Source of the DNA: Sphingopyxis sp. TUF1 | Lineage (GTDB): Bacteria > Pseudomonadota > Alphaproteobacteria > Sphingomonadales > Sphingomonadaceae | Assembly: GCF_036687315.1 (NCBI RefSeq) | Contig: NZ_CP144683.1 | Coordinates: forward strand, 3,356,001 to 3,420,000 | Length of the DNA stretch: 64,000 nucleotides | Direction of reading: 5' to 3' | Part shown: piece by piece, positions 34,386 through 43,007 of the stretch | How positions within the stretch are numbered: position 1 is the first letter of the stretch | How the letters are laid out: each line of letters opens with the position of its first letter | The notes under the pieces: model-generated | Told to the model about the DNA's origin: nothing | Database searches by the model: none | What the model saw: only the letters and a program-made list of their open reading frames with translations | Translations under genes and position numbers: made by a program

Positions 34386-34706
34386 CTATTTGCGCGGCGT
34401 TGTTGTCAGGCGGATGATGTTCCGGAACGCCACGACGATCCCCATGAACAACATGCCCAACAGCCCCCAGGGTTCGGTGCCTGCGATCCGGTCGATCAGC
34501 CAGCCGAACAGGCCGCCGCCGATCAATCCGCCCAGCAGCTCCGCCAGCACCCGGTTGCCGAGCCGATAATTGGCGTCGGATTCCGGTCCGGCATTCACTG
34601 CGGTCCGCTTTGCCTCTGCGGCTTCGGCCCGGTCCAATCGCTCTTCGAGCGAGACCAGGCGCGAATCCTCCGAGCCAAGTTCCGGATCGCTGCCCTTGCC
34701 CGTCAT
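34386..34706 (-). CDS. atpI: AtpI-like F0F1 assembly protein (AtpZ/AtpI family)
   Basis: 106 aa. A charged N-terminal half with no membrane segment, then two hydrophobic segments (about 55-75 and 80-98) around GLFGWLIDRIAGTEPWGLLGML. AtpI helps assemble the c ring or supply Mg/Ca. It opens the F0 operon; the next gene upstream on this strand (ydbL) is cut off by a terminator at 34846-34880. Confidence 0.87.
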   Translation of the reverse strand: MTGKGSDPELGSEDSRLVSLEERLDRAEAAEAKRTAVNAGPESDANYRLGNRVLAELLGGLIGGGLFGWLIDRIAGTEPWGLLGMLFMGIVVAFRNIIRLTTTPRK

Positions 34707-34845
34707 TCCCTCGCCATCCTCCTGAAACGAAACCGGAAAGCCCCGATTCCGCCTGCGAAAAAAGGCCCGAAAATTCGGGGTACCCCTAAGGCGCGGCCCG
34801 TTTAGGAACGCCGCCCCATTAAGTCAATGCCTGTGCTGGTGCGCA

Positions 34846-34880
34846 CAAAAATGCCGCCGCGTTTAGGGGCGCGGCGGCAT
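34846..34880 (-). terminator. Intrinsic terminator of the ydbH-ynbE-ydbL operon
   Basis: On the minus strand ATGCCGCCGCG (34880-34870) pairs with CGCGGCGGCAT (34861-34851), followed by TTTTT at 34850-34847. An 11-bp perfect GC-rich stem. Confidence 0.9.
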
Positions 34881-34919
34881 CTGAAGGACCCCGAAGGGTC
34901 CCGTTATGCGTCATATGGC

Positions 34920-35339
34920 TTACGGACAGCGCGCGTCGCGTTCGGGCGGACTGGCGTCGCGGGTTTTCCACGCCCCGCCGGGGGTCAGATATTTCTCGCC
35001 GGGCTTGGTGCTCGCAATCAGGTTGCAGCCGCTGGTAAAGGCGAATTGCTCGACCGTGCTGCCCGTCGCCTGCGCGCGTTCGGTATAAGCGGCCTTACGC
35101 TTGATATTGATGTCCTGCACCAGCGCGCGGATCGCCGGGGTCGGCGTGGTGGCAAAGCCGAGATAGCCGTCGGGCTGCTCGCCGATCTGCCCAGCGGCGC
35201 GCGCCGCGGCGTACGCGGGGTCGCGCTGCGCCATCGCAGACGGCACGGCGAGCGCCACGGCAGCGGTCGCTGCTACGGCGGCCAGCGCCAGTCCGGTGGG
35301 TTTTCCTATATTCCAACGCATCATATTCATCCCTGTCAT
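34920..35339 (-). CDS. ydbL: YdbL-like periplasmic protein (DUF1318)
   Basis: 139 aa from ATG 35339 (later ATGs at 35330, 35324 and 35321 are possible; AGGG is best spaced for 35324). A signal peptide (ALAAVAATAAVALAVPSAMAQ) then QRDPAYAAARAAGQIGEQPDGYLG, the DUF1318 signature. In enterobacteria YdbL is the partner of YdbH-YnbE. The ATG overlaps the ynbE stop (TGATG). Confidence 0.85.
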   Translation of the reverse strand: MTGMNMMRWNIGKPTGLALAAVAATAAVALAVPSAMAQRDPAYAAARAAGQIGEQPDGYLGFATTPTPAIRALVQDINIKRKAAYTERAQATGSTVEQFAFTSGCNLIASTKPGEKYLTPGGAWKTRDASPPERDARCP

Positions 35340-35554
35340 CAGAATATCTCGCTATTCTGCTCGATGAGCTTCTTGGCATCGCCATCAAGCCTGTACACCA
35401 CTTCCTGACGGATGTTGATATTCAGGTTGATCTCGATGGGCTTGTCGGGCGTGTCGATCTGAACGCAGCCCGCAAGGGCCGGGATCGCGATCATTATCGC
35501 CAGACAGCGCGCCTTGATGGCCAGCCTCCTTGCTCCGGTCTTGGTTATCGTCAT
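35339..35554 (-). CDS. ynbE: YnbE-like outer-membrane lipoprotein
   Basis: 71 aa. Lipobox IPALAGC at residues 24-30 of the signal peptide predicts lipidation at C30, then a short beta-rich tail (IEINLNINIRQEVVYRLDGD). YnbE is proposed to form the outer-membrane end of the YdbH phospholipid bridge. Overlaps ydbH by 4 bp. Small genes like this are often missed. Confidence 0.87.
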   Translation of the reverse strand: MTITKTGARRLAIKARCLAIMIAIPALAGCVQIDTPDKPIEINLNINIRQEVVYRLDGDAKKLIEQNSEIF

Positions 35555-38500
35555 TGCACAGGCTCGCTTTCTGGGGGCTGAACGGGGGCGGTTGCGCCGC
35601 GCGCGGCTGCTTCGACTTCTTCCTGCGCACGCAACAGCGCGGGCAGATTCTGTTCGATCAACAACGACGGATCGTAAAAGCCCTTTGCCGACGTGAGCAG
35701 CTGGCGGAAAGGTGCCGTAATCTTCACGTTGAACACGAACGGCAGCTTCGCGATCTGGTTGGTCAGGAAATTGCGCGACGCCCCCTCCCCCTGCCCCACG
35801 CCGCCAAAGCGGATATCGGTCACCATTTCGCCGTCAAGGTCCCCGTTGAGCACAATCGTCAGATCTTCATATTTCAGGCTGCGCAGCGCGCCAAAGGCAA
35901 AATTGGCCATTGTGCCAAGGTTCCGGTTCGACAATTCGCCGACATAAGCGAGCGTTCCGCCACCTGCGCGCGCGTCGATCCGCCCGTCCTCGATCCGCCC
36001 GCCCAGCCCGTCGAACACGACCGGCAGCGTGCCGTCGAACTTGCCCGTCGCGTTGATATTCTCGAACCCGAAGCTCTGGAGGAACACGGCGGCATCGACG
36101 CCCACAACGTCGAAGGTCATCCGGCGCGGCTGGTCGGCGGCGAAATTGAGCGTGGTCGGATGGAGCAGCAGTTCGCCGCCCGCAAAGGGCCAGCGCCCGC
36201 CCTCGATCCGCACGCGGTTGTCGCCGAGCAGGCTATATTCGATCACGCCCTCGCGCACCGGAATCCCTGGGTTGACCTCGTCAATCCGCGCAACCTGGCC
36301 CGGCGCCGAACGCAGGCCGATCATGTCGTCAAAGCTGAGCGTCGCGGTAAGCCCTGTGACCGGACCAAAGGCGGCAGCGAGATCGGTGCCGGCCGTCGCA
36401 AAGGTGCCGCGGCTGGTGACGCCCGCGGCGTCCCATTCGATCCGCCCGTCGCCGACGACCGTTCCCCGCACATTTGCGACGACGCCCTTGGCGAGATAGG
36501 TCAGCTGGTCTGGCTGGAACGACTCGTCAAAGCGCAATTCGTCCACTTTCAGGTCGGCGGTGCCGCTACCGTCGGCGAAACGGTGGCGAATTACGGTGTC
36601 GAGGATCTTCGTCCCGGTCGTCCGCTCGGCAAAACCAGCAGTTGCCTCGATCGCACCATCGGCAAAGCGAAGCACGGCATCGCGGCTGACGAGCGGATAG
36701 AAGCGCGCCGCAGGCGCCGCGCTGTCGGTGAGGGTCAGGCCTCCTTGCAATGTCAGCGCGCCGTTCGCCCAGCGCCACGCACCGGCAATTTCGCTCATGT
36801 CGAGCGGGACCGCGCCGATCTTGCCCGCCGCCCCCACCAGTTCGCCCGCCATGGCGCCACCCGCGGCACGGCCCGCGATGCGTTGGGCGGTGAAGCGCGT
36901 CACGCTGTCCCCATCGCCCAGCCGGACGTTTGCGTCCGACAACGACCATCGAAGCGTGGTCAGGTCAATATCCGCGGGGCCGCTCGCAATCCGGAACGGC
37001 GATGCGCCGCTCGTCCCCGTCAGCGCGATGCGCGGCACGCGAATCGCGCCGCGAAGCCCGCCCGGCCCGGCGCTTAGCAGCGGCGCTCCGGCACGGCTGC
37101 ACAGGTCGATCGCGCTTCGTCCCAGCCGAAAGCCGCCGACTTCGACGCGGTCCGCGCCTACGCGGTGACATCCGCCATCAAGCGTCAGCGCGCCGGTCGG
37201 CGCAACCGTACCCGCGAGCGGCACGCGCAACCGATCGACCCGCCCGCCCGCAAGGGGCCCGGACAGCAGCGCCGTCGTGACGAAGCGCAGCGCACCGCCG
37301 GGGCTGCCGGAAAACCGCACCGGATCGAGCGCGAGGCGGCTGCCTTTGGCTTCATAAGCAGCAAATCGCGCTTCGCCGCGCACCGTGCCGTCCGCGCGCC
37401 GGTCGAGTTCCAGCGTGCCTGTCGGCAGGTCGCCCCCGCCGAGGCTCCATTTGCCGGCGACGAGCAACGCAGGCTGCTTCGCGCCGTAGATATAACCGAT
37501 GCGGCTGTCGGCACTGCCGGTAAAGCGCGCGCCGCTTGCGCTCGTCAACTGCGGCGCGATCAGGTCGATGCGCGCAAGTGGCCCCTCTCCCGCGAGTTCA
37601 AAATCGGCGCTGCCGCTCGCGCCCGCCAGCGCGCGACCGATCGCCGCCGTTGCTTTGGCGGCGAGCGGGCCCACGGGGGTGCCGCTCAGTCCGCGCGCGC
37701 TATCGGCGATCGCGCGCCGCGCCGCCGCGCTGGCACTGGCATTCGCGAAATCGATCGTCCCTTCGAGGCGCGGCGCGGCGCTACCGACGCTGCCCGCTGC
37801 CCCCAGCCTTACTGTGTCGGTAGCGAAATCGGGACCGCGCAGCCGCGCCATTTCGGCATCGACCTCGAGTTTCGTCTGCACTGCGCTGCCGTCGAAACGC
37901 GCCAGCACCCCCAGCCGGTCGGCGCGTAGCGAAGCGGCGGAAAGCGACGCGATGCTCGCGTCGGCGCGGCCGCGCCATTGGCGCAGATTTTCCGAAAGCG
38001 ATATGTCGAGCGCGACCTGCGGCGACGACGCCGTGACCGCCCCGTTGCCGCAAGCTATCGACTGCCCGCGCAGCGGGCCAACAAGCGCGGGGCGCACGTC
38101 GCGCACGCGGAGATCGCCGTAAAAGCTGACGCCCCGCGCACTGCAACCTTCGGCGGCCAGCGTGGGGGCGACGAGCGCAAGCTTGCCCGCGAAATTATCG
38201 CGCAGATTTCCTGATCCGTTCAGCGCGGCGCCGACATTCCCCCATGGCGTTTCAACGCGCGCGCGCGCGTCGCGCAGCAGCACCGACAGATCGGGCAAGG
38301 CAAAGGGATCGGTACTTTCGGGATCGCGGAACTTGTCGAGCGCTCCAAACGACAGGCGGCCATCGACGAAGCGGCCATAGAGGCGCACGCCTTCGGCTCG
38401 GATTTCCGATACATAAGGGCCGGTGAAGCCGTAACCAAGCAACACCTCGACCTTCCGCGCAGTCAAATCCGGGCGCGCCGGGTCGCCGATGACGATATTT

Positions 38501-38721
38501 GACAATATCTCGCTGCGAAAACCGATCGAATCGATCCGATACTGCGCGGGCACGCCGCGACTCTCAAGCTCGCCGCGAATGAACTCGTCGGCGATCGGCT
38601 CGCGCGCCAGCCACGCCCCCGCCGCCAGTGCGGCGACCGCCGCCGCGGTCAGCCAACGCTTTTTGAAAAGCAGCGTCCGAAGATGCGACCGCCGCTTTGG
38701 CGCGTGGTCGGCCTCAGTCAC
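35551..38721 (-). CDS. ydbH: YdbH-like AsmA-family inter-membrane transport protein
   Basis: 1056 aa from the GTG at 38721 (VTEADHAPKRRSH); the frame is open upstream to 38928 but that part lies against radC. One N-terminal membrane anchor (about residues 17-38, RWLTAAAVAALAAGAWLAREP) and a long beta-taco periplasmic domain, with the DUF3971/YdbH region near the C-terminus (LSFDDMIGLRSAPGQ, GELLLHPTTLNF). AsmA-family proteins such as TamB, YhdP and YdbH carry phospholipids to the outer membrane. It heads the ydbH-ynbE-ydbL operon. The C-terminal tail is Pro/Glu-rich. Confidence 0.9.
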   Translation of the reverse strand: MTEADHAPKRRSHLRTLLFKKRWLTAAAVAALAAGAWLAREPIADEFIRGELESRGVPAQYRIDSIGFRSEILSNIVIGDPARPDLTARKVEVLLGYGFTGPYVSEIRAEGVRLYGRFVDGRLSFGALDKFRDPESTDPFALPDLSVLLRDARARVETPWGNVGAALNGSGNLRDNFAGKLALVAPTLAAEGCSARGVSFYGDLRVRDVRPALVGPLRGQSIACGNGAVTASSPQVALDISLSENLRQWRGRADASIASLSAASLRADRLGVLARFDGSAVQTKLEVDAEMARLRGPDFATDTVRLGAAGSVGSAAPRLEGTIDFANASASAAARRAIADSARGLSGTPVGPLAAKATAAIGRALAGASGSADFELAGEGPLARIDLIAPQLTSASGARFTGSADSRIGYIYGAKQPALLVAGKWSLGGGDLPTGTLELDRRADGTVRGEARFAAYEAKGSRLALDPVRFSGSPGGALRFVTTALLSGPLAGGRVDRLRVPLAGTVAPTGALTLDGGCHRVGADRVEVGGFRLGRSAIDLCSRAGAPLLSAGPGGLRGAIRVPRIALTGTSGASPFRIASGPADIDLTTLRWSLSDANVRLGDGDSVTRFTAQRIAGRAAGGAMAGELVGAAGKIGAVPLDMSEIAGAWRWANGALTLQGGLTLTDSAAPAARFYPLVSRDAVLRFADGAIEATAGFAERTTGTKILDTVIRHRFADGSGTADLKVDELRFDESFQPDQLTYLAKGVVANVRGTVVGDGRIEWDAAGVTSRGTFATAGTDLAAAFGPVTGLTATLSFDDMIGLRSAPGQVARIDEVNPGIPVREGVIEYSLLGDNRVRIEGGRWPFAGGELLLHPTTLNFAADQPRRMTFDVVGVDAAVFLQSFGFENINATGKFDGTLPVVFDGLGGRIEDGRIDARAGGGTLAYVGELSNRNLGTMANFAFGALRSLKYEDLTIVLNGDLDGEMVTDIRFGGVGQGEGASRNFLTNQIAKLPFVFNVKITAPFRQLLTSAKGFYDPSLLIEQNLPALLRAQEEVEAAARGATAPVQPPESEPVQ

Positions 38722-38926
38722 GCCATATCCCCGGCGCAAGCGGGTGATCGCCGAACAGGAAAGGCCTCGAATGACGTCATGGCGCGTGAAATATCGTCCC
38801 TCAGCCCACCCTGTGCGGGATACCAACGCCGGAAATCGCGTTTCGCTCCAGCAAATTGGTCCACTTCGCCATCGTCCCGTCCTATTGCCGTTGAGTGCAT
38901 GGAACAAGGCGGTTATTGCCGGCCGC

Positions 38927-39610
38927 ATGGGGGACAGCGAGACACCCGATCACCATGGACATCGCGCGCGGCTGCGCAGCCGCTTGCTGGCCGATGCCGA
39001 CGGGCTCGCCGACTATGAACTCGTCGAATATCTGCTCGCGCTCGCGGTCCCGCGGCGCGACACCAAACCGCTGGCCAAGGCACTGCTGCGTGAATTCGGC
39101 TCGCTGGCGCAACTCGTCAGCGCCGACCCCGAATCGCTGCGCCGCGTCGACGGGCTGGGCGACACCGGGATCGCGGCGCTGAAGATCGTCCAGGCCACCG
39201 GCTTGCGGATGCTCAAAGGCGGGTTTCGCGACAAGCCGCTGCTGTCGAGCTGGGATGCCCTGCTCGACTGGTTGCGCGCCGACATGGGGCCGATCGACGT
39301 CGAGCGCGTGCGCGTCCTCTATCTTAACTCGCGAAATATGCTGATCCGCGACGAGCTGGCAAGCGAAGGTTCGATCGATCAATCGGCGATCTATGTTCGC
39401 GAGATCGTCAAGCGCGCGCTCGATCTCGGCGCCTCAGCGATCATCATCGTCCATAACCACCCCAGTGGCAGCCCCGAGCCGAGCCGACAGGATATTGCGA
39501 TCACGCGCGAGATTGCCGACGTCGGGGCGCGACTGGGCATCGCGCTGCACGATCACATCATCATTGCCGGGTCCGGTTATCGCAGCTTCAGAGCCCTCGG
39601 CCTGTTGTAG
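38927..39610 (+). CDS. radC: RadC family protein (JAMM domain)
   Basis: 227 aa from ATG 38927 (MGDSETPDHHGHRARLRSRL). N-terminal helix-hairpin-helix region with DYELVEYLLALAVPRRDTKPLAKALL and LRRVDGLGDTGIAALK, then the MPN domain with the JAMM motif HNHPSGSPEPSRQDI. RadC is widespread and its activity is not known. The upstream frame is antisense to ydbH and not coding. Divergent from ydbH, with a 205-bp gap between. Confidence 0.93.
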   Translation: MGDSETPDHHGHRARLRSRLLADADGLADYELVEYLLALAVPRRDTKPLAKALLREFGSLAQLVSADPESLRRVDGLGDTGIAALKIVQATGLRMLKGGFRDKPLLSSWDALLDWLRADMGPIDVERVRVLYLNSRNMLIRDELASEGSIDQSAIYVREIVKRALDLGASAIIIVHNHPSGSPEPSRQDIAITREIADVGARLGIALHDHIIIAGSGYRSFRALGLL

Positions 39611-39622
39611 CGACCGCCCGAT

Positions 39623-39651
39623 TTGACTTGCACGGCGCCGGACGACATCAT
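39623..39651 (+). promoter_or_regulatory. Promoter-like sequence after radC
   Basis: TTGACT (39623-39628), 17-bp spacer, CATCAT (39646-39651). The -35 box matches 5 of 6 positions and the -10 box 4 of 6. It would start near 39658, upstream of the palindromic region and rnk. Confidence 0.4.
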
Positions 39652-39699
39652 TGCTCGGATGAAGATTCGGCAGCGCCCCCTTCGCATGCATTCCCACGC

Positions 39700-39783
39700 G
39701 GGACAGCTTCTCGCGGGCATATAGCCCCGGGTTCCGGCGCACCGCGCCCTGAGCCCGGGGCGCATTTCCATTCAAACTGTCCC
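39700..39783. ncRNA. Nested palindrome, candidate structured RNA between radC and rnk
   Basis: GGGACAG (39700-39706) pairs with CTGTCCC (39777-39783) and, inside, GCCCCGGG (39724-39731) pairs with CCCGGGGC (39754-39761). Between the two stems lie unpaired strands of 17 and 15 nt, giving a bubble flanked by stems, a 6S-like shape. This fills a 223-bp gap that encodes no convincing protein. Strand is uncertain: a promoter at 39623 favours plus. No terminator is seen. It may equally be an rnk leader. Confidence 0.35.
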
Positions 39784-39833
39784 GGCGGCGCACCACGGCG
39801 TCCGCCGTTCTGCACGCAACGAAAGCCGAAACC

Positions 39834-40250
39834 ATGACCACGCCCCGCGCGGCCAAGAGCCCGCCCATCCAGATGATCGATCGCGAAGCCGACCGGCTGA
39901 CCCAGCTGGCACTTAGCAAGGAAGAAGATTTACCGCAGGTATGCGGATTGCTGTTGCGCGAGATCAATCGCGCGACGATCCGCACCGCGGCACGCTTTCC
40001 GTCGGGCATTGTGACGATGCACTCGCGCGTTACGTTCGTCGATGCCGCGACCGGTGCCGAGCGAACCGTCGAACTCGTTTATCCCGGCGAGGCCGACATT
40101 TCCGCAGGGCGCATCTCGATTCTGACTCCCGTCGGCGCGGGGCTCATCGGCCTGAGCGAAGGTCAATCGATCCTTTGGCCCGACCGCGATGGACACGAAC
40201 GTAAACTGTCCATCGTCAAGGTCGAACAGGCGTTGGAGCGCGCCGCCTGA
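39834..40250 (+). CDS. rnk: Regulator of nucleoside diphosphate kinase (Rnk), GreA/GreB C-terminal-like
   Basis: 138 aa, the length of E. coli Rnk (136 aa). N-terminal part IDREADRLTQLALS, then the GreA/GreB C-terminal fold with VVTMHSRV-like TFPSGIVTMHSRVTFVD, VELVYPGEADISAG and TPVGAGLIGLSEGQSILWP. It binds RNA polymerase in the secondary channel and affects Ndk levels. Preceded by a structured 223-bp gap and followed by a bidirectional terminator. Confidence 0.92.
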   Translation: MTTPRAAKSPPIQMIDREADRLTQLALSKEEDLPQVCGLLLREINRATIRTAARFPSGIVTMHSRVTFVDAATGAERTVELVYPGEADISAGRISILTPVGAGLIGLSEGQSILWPDRDGHERKLSIVKVEQALERAA

Positions 40251-40267
40251 ACGCTCGCGCGACAAAA

Positions 40268-40293
40268 CAGCCGCCGGATCGCTCCGGCGGCTG
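40268..40293. terminator. Bidirectional terminator after rnk
   Basis: CAGCCGCCGG (40268-40277) pairs with CCGGCGGCTG (40284-40293); AAAA lies on the left and CTTATTC on the right, so it also ends the convergent EF-hand gene on the minus strand (TTTTG). Confidence 0.85.
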
Positions 40294-40322
40294 CTTATTC
40301 TTATGGGTCGATTACGGGTCGA

Positions 40323-40793
40323 TCAATTGCCGCGCGACAGGAAACCCGTCAGTTCGGTTTTGTCGATCCCTCCCGATTTGTCGGCATCGGCCGCCGTATA
40401 TGCCTGGCCAATCCAGGCCTTCACTTCAGCCGATTCCGGGTCGGCCGCCGGATCGGTGGCCGCGCGTAGCTTTTTCATCCACGCGCCGAACTCCGCCTCG
40501 TTGAGATTGCCGTTGGCGTCCCCATCGTAGGTCGGAAATTCCTGATCGACGATTTGCGCTATTTGGGCAGGCGTAGCAGCCGTCCCGGAGGGTGCCGGCT
40601 CGCTAGCCGCGGGCGGCGCCGATGTGTCGGGCAACGGTGCGGGTGCCGGGTTCGTGCTGTCCGGCATCGGCGCGGGCGTCGCAGGTTCGGTGGTTGTCGG
40701 CGGATTGCCGGGGTCCGAAGCCGGGGGCGTCGTCTGGGCGAGCGCCGGGAAACTGACGGCCGCGGCACCAATTAAAAGCATTTGTTTCAACAT
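40323..40793 (-). CDS. Secreted EF-hand protein with Pro/Ala-rich spacer
   Basis: 156 aa. Signal peptide MLKQMLLIGAAAVSFPALAQ, then a Pro/Thr/Ala-rich low-complexity stretch (~21-80), then two EF-hands: DGDANGNLNEAEF (residues ~91-103) and DADKSGGIDKTEL (~137-149). Calcium binding in the periplasm or outside the cell is likely. The role is unknown. The signal peptide closely resembles that of the next gene upstream (88 aa), only 21 bp away, suggesting a common origin. Confidence 0.82.
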   Translation of the reverse strand: MLKQMLLIGAAAVSFPALAQTTPPASDPGNPPTTTEPATPAPMPDSTNPAPAPLPDTSAPPAASEPAPSGTAATPAQIAQIVDQEFPTYDGDANGNLNEAEFGAWMKKLRAATDPAADPESAEVKAWIGQAYTAADADKSGGIDKTELTGFLSRGN

Positions 40794-40814
40794 CGTCTAT
40801 CTCCTGAAGCGTTG

Positions 40815-41081
40815 TTATTGGGGTTCCGAGTCGGTCGGCTCGGCGGGGTCGGCGGGCTCATCGGTCGGCGGCGTCGGTTCCGCCGGTGGCGTATCGGGCA
40901 CCGGTTCCTCCGTGGGTGTGCTGTTCTTTTCATCTGGCGCGGTGTCATCCGCCGGTTCATCGTCGGCAGGTGCGGGCTGGGCAGTCGGCGCGTCATCGTC
41001 GGAGGGGGGCGTCGCCTGGGCGAACGCGGGCGCGGCGATGGCGAGAGCGCCGATCAATAGCAGTGGTTTAAGCAAGATCAT
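40815..41081 (-). CDS. Small secreted acidic, proline-rich protein
   Basis: 88 aa. Signal peptide MILLKPLLLIGALAIAAPAFAQ, then a tail of Asp, Glu, Pro and Thr only (DDDAPTAQPAPADDEPADD...). No domain is visible; nothing beyond the leader can be assigned. The RBS GGAG at 41087-41084 on the minus strand supports translation. Probably disordered; maybe cleaved or a calcium-buffering peptide. Confidence 0.6.
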   Translation of the reverse strand: MILLKPLLLIGALAIAAPAFAQATPPSDDDAPTAQPAPADDEPADDTAPDEKNSTPTEEPVPDTPPAEPTPPTDEPADPAEPTDSEPQ

Positions 41082-41273
41082 TCTCCTTGGGGGCGACGCT
41101 CAGCGGGGATGCGACCTGTCGCCGTTATGATGGGGCATAAGGTCAACACGCCGTGTTTCAGCAAGGTTGCGGCGCCGCGGCATTTGGCGAAACGCCCTGT
41201 CCCTGCTAGGGGGCGCCCCGTCGCGGTTCCGCCGGGATTCCGCGACAAGGCGCCCGAAAAGGAAGGAAATTCA

Positions 41274-42590
41274 ATGGTTCCGCGTTACGCACGGCCGGAA
41301 ATGACGGCGATCTGGTCGGCCGAGAATCGCTTTTCCATCTGGTTTGCGATCGAAGCGCACGCGACCGACGCACTCGCCGAACTTGGCACCGTGCCGCCAT
41401 CGGCAGCGAAGGCGTTGTGGGACTGGTGGGCAACCAACCCTGCGATCGACGTCGCCGCGATCGATGCGATCGAAGCCGTGACCAAGCATGACGTCATCGC
41501 CTTCCTCACCTGGGTCGCCGAAAACGTCGGCGACGAAGCGCGCTTCATACATCAGGGTATGACCAGCTCGGACGTGCTCGATACCTGCCTCGCGGTCCAG
41601 CTGGCGCAGGCGGCCGACATATTGCTCGCCGACCTCGATGCGCTGCTTGACGCGATCAAGCGCCGCGCGTTCGAGCATAAACTCACCCCGACGATCGGCC
41701 GCAGCCACGGCATCCACGCCGAACCCGTCACTTTCGGGCTGAAAATGGCCGAAGCCTATGCCGAATTTTCGCGCTGCAAGGTGCGGCTCCAGGCGGCGCG
41801 CGCCGAAATAGCGACCTGCGCCATCTCGGGTGCAGTCGGCACCTTTGCCAACATCGATCCGCGCGTCGAGGCGCATGTCGCCGCGAAGCTCGGCCTGTCG
41901 ATCGAACCGGTCTCGACGCAGGTCATCCCGCGCGACCGCCACGCCATGTTCTTCGCCGTGCTCGGCGTCATCGCGTCGTCAATCGAACGCCTCGCGGTCG
42001 AGGTTCGCCACCTTCAGCGCACCGAAGTGCTGGAGGCCGAGGAATATTTCTCGCCGGGCCAGAAGGGTTCGTCGGCGATGCCGCACAAGCGCAACCCGGT
42101 GCTCACCGAAAATCTTACCGGCCTCGCGCGTATGGTCCGCAGCGCGGTCACGCCCGCGATGGAGAATGTCGCGCTGTGGCACGAGCGCGACATCAGCCAT
42201 TCGTCGGTCGAACGCTTCATCGGTCCCGACGCGACAGTCACGCTCGACTTCGCGCTCGCGCGGCTCACGGGCGTCATCGACAAGCTGCTCGTCTATCCCG
42301 AACGGATGCAGAAGAATCTCGACCGCATGGGCGGGCTCGTTCATTCGCAGCGCGTGCTGCTCGCGCTGACGCAGGCGGGCGCGAGCCGCGAAGACAGCTA
42401 TGCGCTGGTTCAGCGTAACGCGATGAAAGTGTGGGAATCGGACGGTCAGCTCTCGCTGCTCGAACTGCTGAAAGCCGACGCCGACGTCACCGCACGCCTG
42501 TCGGCGGAGCAGCTCACGGAACTTTTCGACCTCGACTATCATATGAAGCATGTCGACACGATCTTCGACCGGGTGTTCGGCGCCGCCTAG
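41274..42590 (+). CDS. purB: Adenylosuccinate lyase
   Basis: 438 aa from ATG 41274 after AAGGAAGG. Splits adenylosuccinate and SAICAR to release fumarate in purine synthesis. Fumarase/aspartase signature SSAMPHKRNP (Ser on the flexible loop), the catalytic His in TIGRSHGIHAEP and TSSDVLDTCLA are present. Stands alone, 70 bp before lapA, on the same strand. Confidence 0.97.
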   Translation: MVPRYARPEMTAIWSAENRFSIWFAIEAHATDALAELGTVPPSAAKALWDWWATNPAIDVAAIDAIEAVTKHDVIAFLTWVAENVGDEARFIHQGMTSSDVLDTCLAVQLAQAADILLADLDALLDAIKRRAFEHKLTPTIGRSHGIHAEPVTFGLKMAEAYAEFSRCKVRLQAARAEIATCAISGAVGTFANIDPRVEAHVAAKLGLSIEPVSTQVIPRDRHAMFFAVLGVIASSIERLAVEVRHLQRTEVLEAEEYFSPGQKGSSAMPHKRNPVLTENLTGLARMVRSAVTPAMENVALWHERDISHSSVERFIGPDATVTLDFALARLTGVIDKLLVYPERMQKNLDRMGGLVHSQRVLLALTQAGASREDSYALVQRNAMKVWESDGQLSLLELLKADADVTARLSAEQLTELFDLDYHMKHVDTIFDRVFGAA

Positions 42591-42659
42591 CGACAGGCTG
42601 GAATCGCCGGGCAAACTGTCATACTGTCCACGCCGGACCGACAGAGGGAGCAAGACGAC

Positions 42660-43007
42660 GTGGGTATCCTGCGAACGATCATCTGGGTCGTGCTGACTGC
42701 GGTGCTGGTCATCTTTGCGATGGCCAACTGGCAGGTCGTCACCGTCACCATCTGGCCGGGGTGGGAGGCGGAGACCAAGCTGCCCGTCGTCATCCTCGCC
42801 GCTTTCCTGATCGGCAGCGTCCCGATGTGGATCGCGCTGCGCACGACGCGCTGGTCGCTGAAGCGCCGCCTCGATGCCAGCGAGCGTCAGGCCGCCGATC
42901 TACGCGCCCTCGCGCATCGCCCGGTCGAACCGGCGCCCACGGCCACGGCGCCGGTCAACGACATTCCGCCTGCCCCGACGGACCTTTTTTCACCGGACAA
43001 GCCATGA
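42660..43007 (+). CDS. LapA-domain (DUF1049) membrane protein
   Basis: 115 aa from GTG 42660, with GGGAG just upstream. Two membrane helices (about residues 7-24 and 41-63) around the DUF1049 core ANWQVVTVTIWPG, then a coiled tail (LKRRLDASERQAADLRAL). E. coli LapA acts in lipopolysaccharide assembly. It overlaps pyrF by 4 bp (ATGA). Confidence 0.85.
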   Translation: MGILRTIIWVVLTAVLVIFAMANWQVVTVTIWPGWEAETKLPVVILAAFLIGSVPMWIALRTTRWSLKRRLDASERQAADLRALAHRPVEPAPTATAPVNDIPPAPTDLFSPDKP

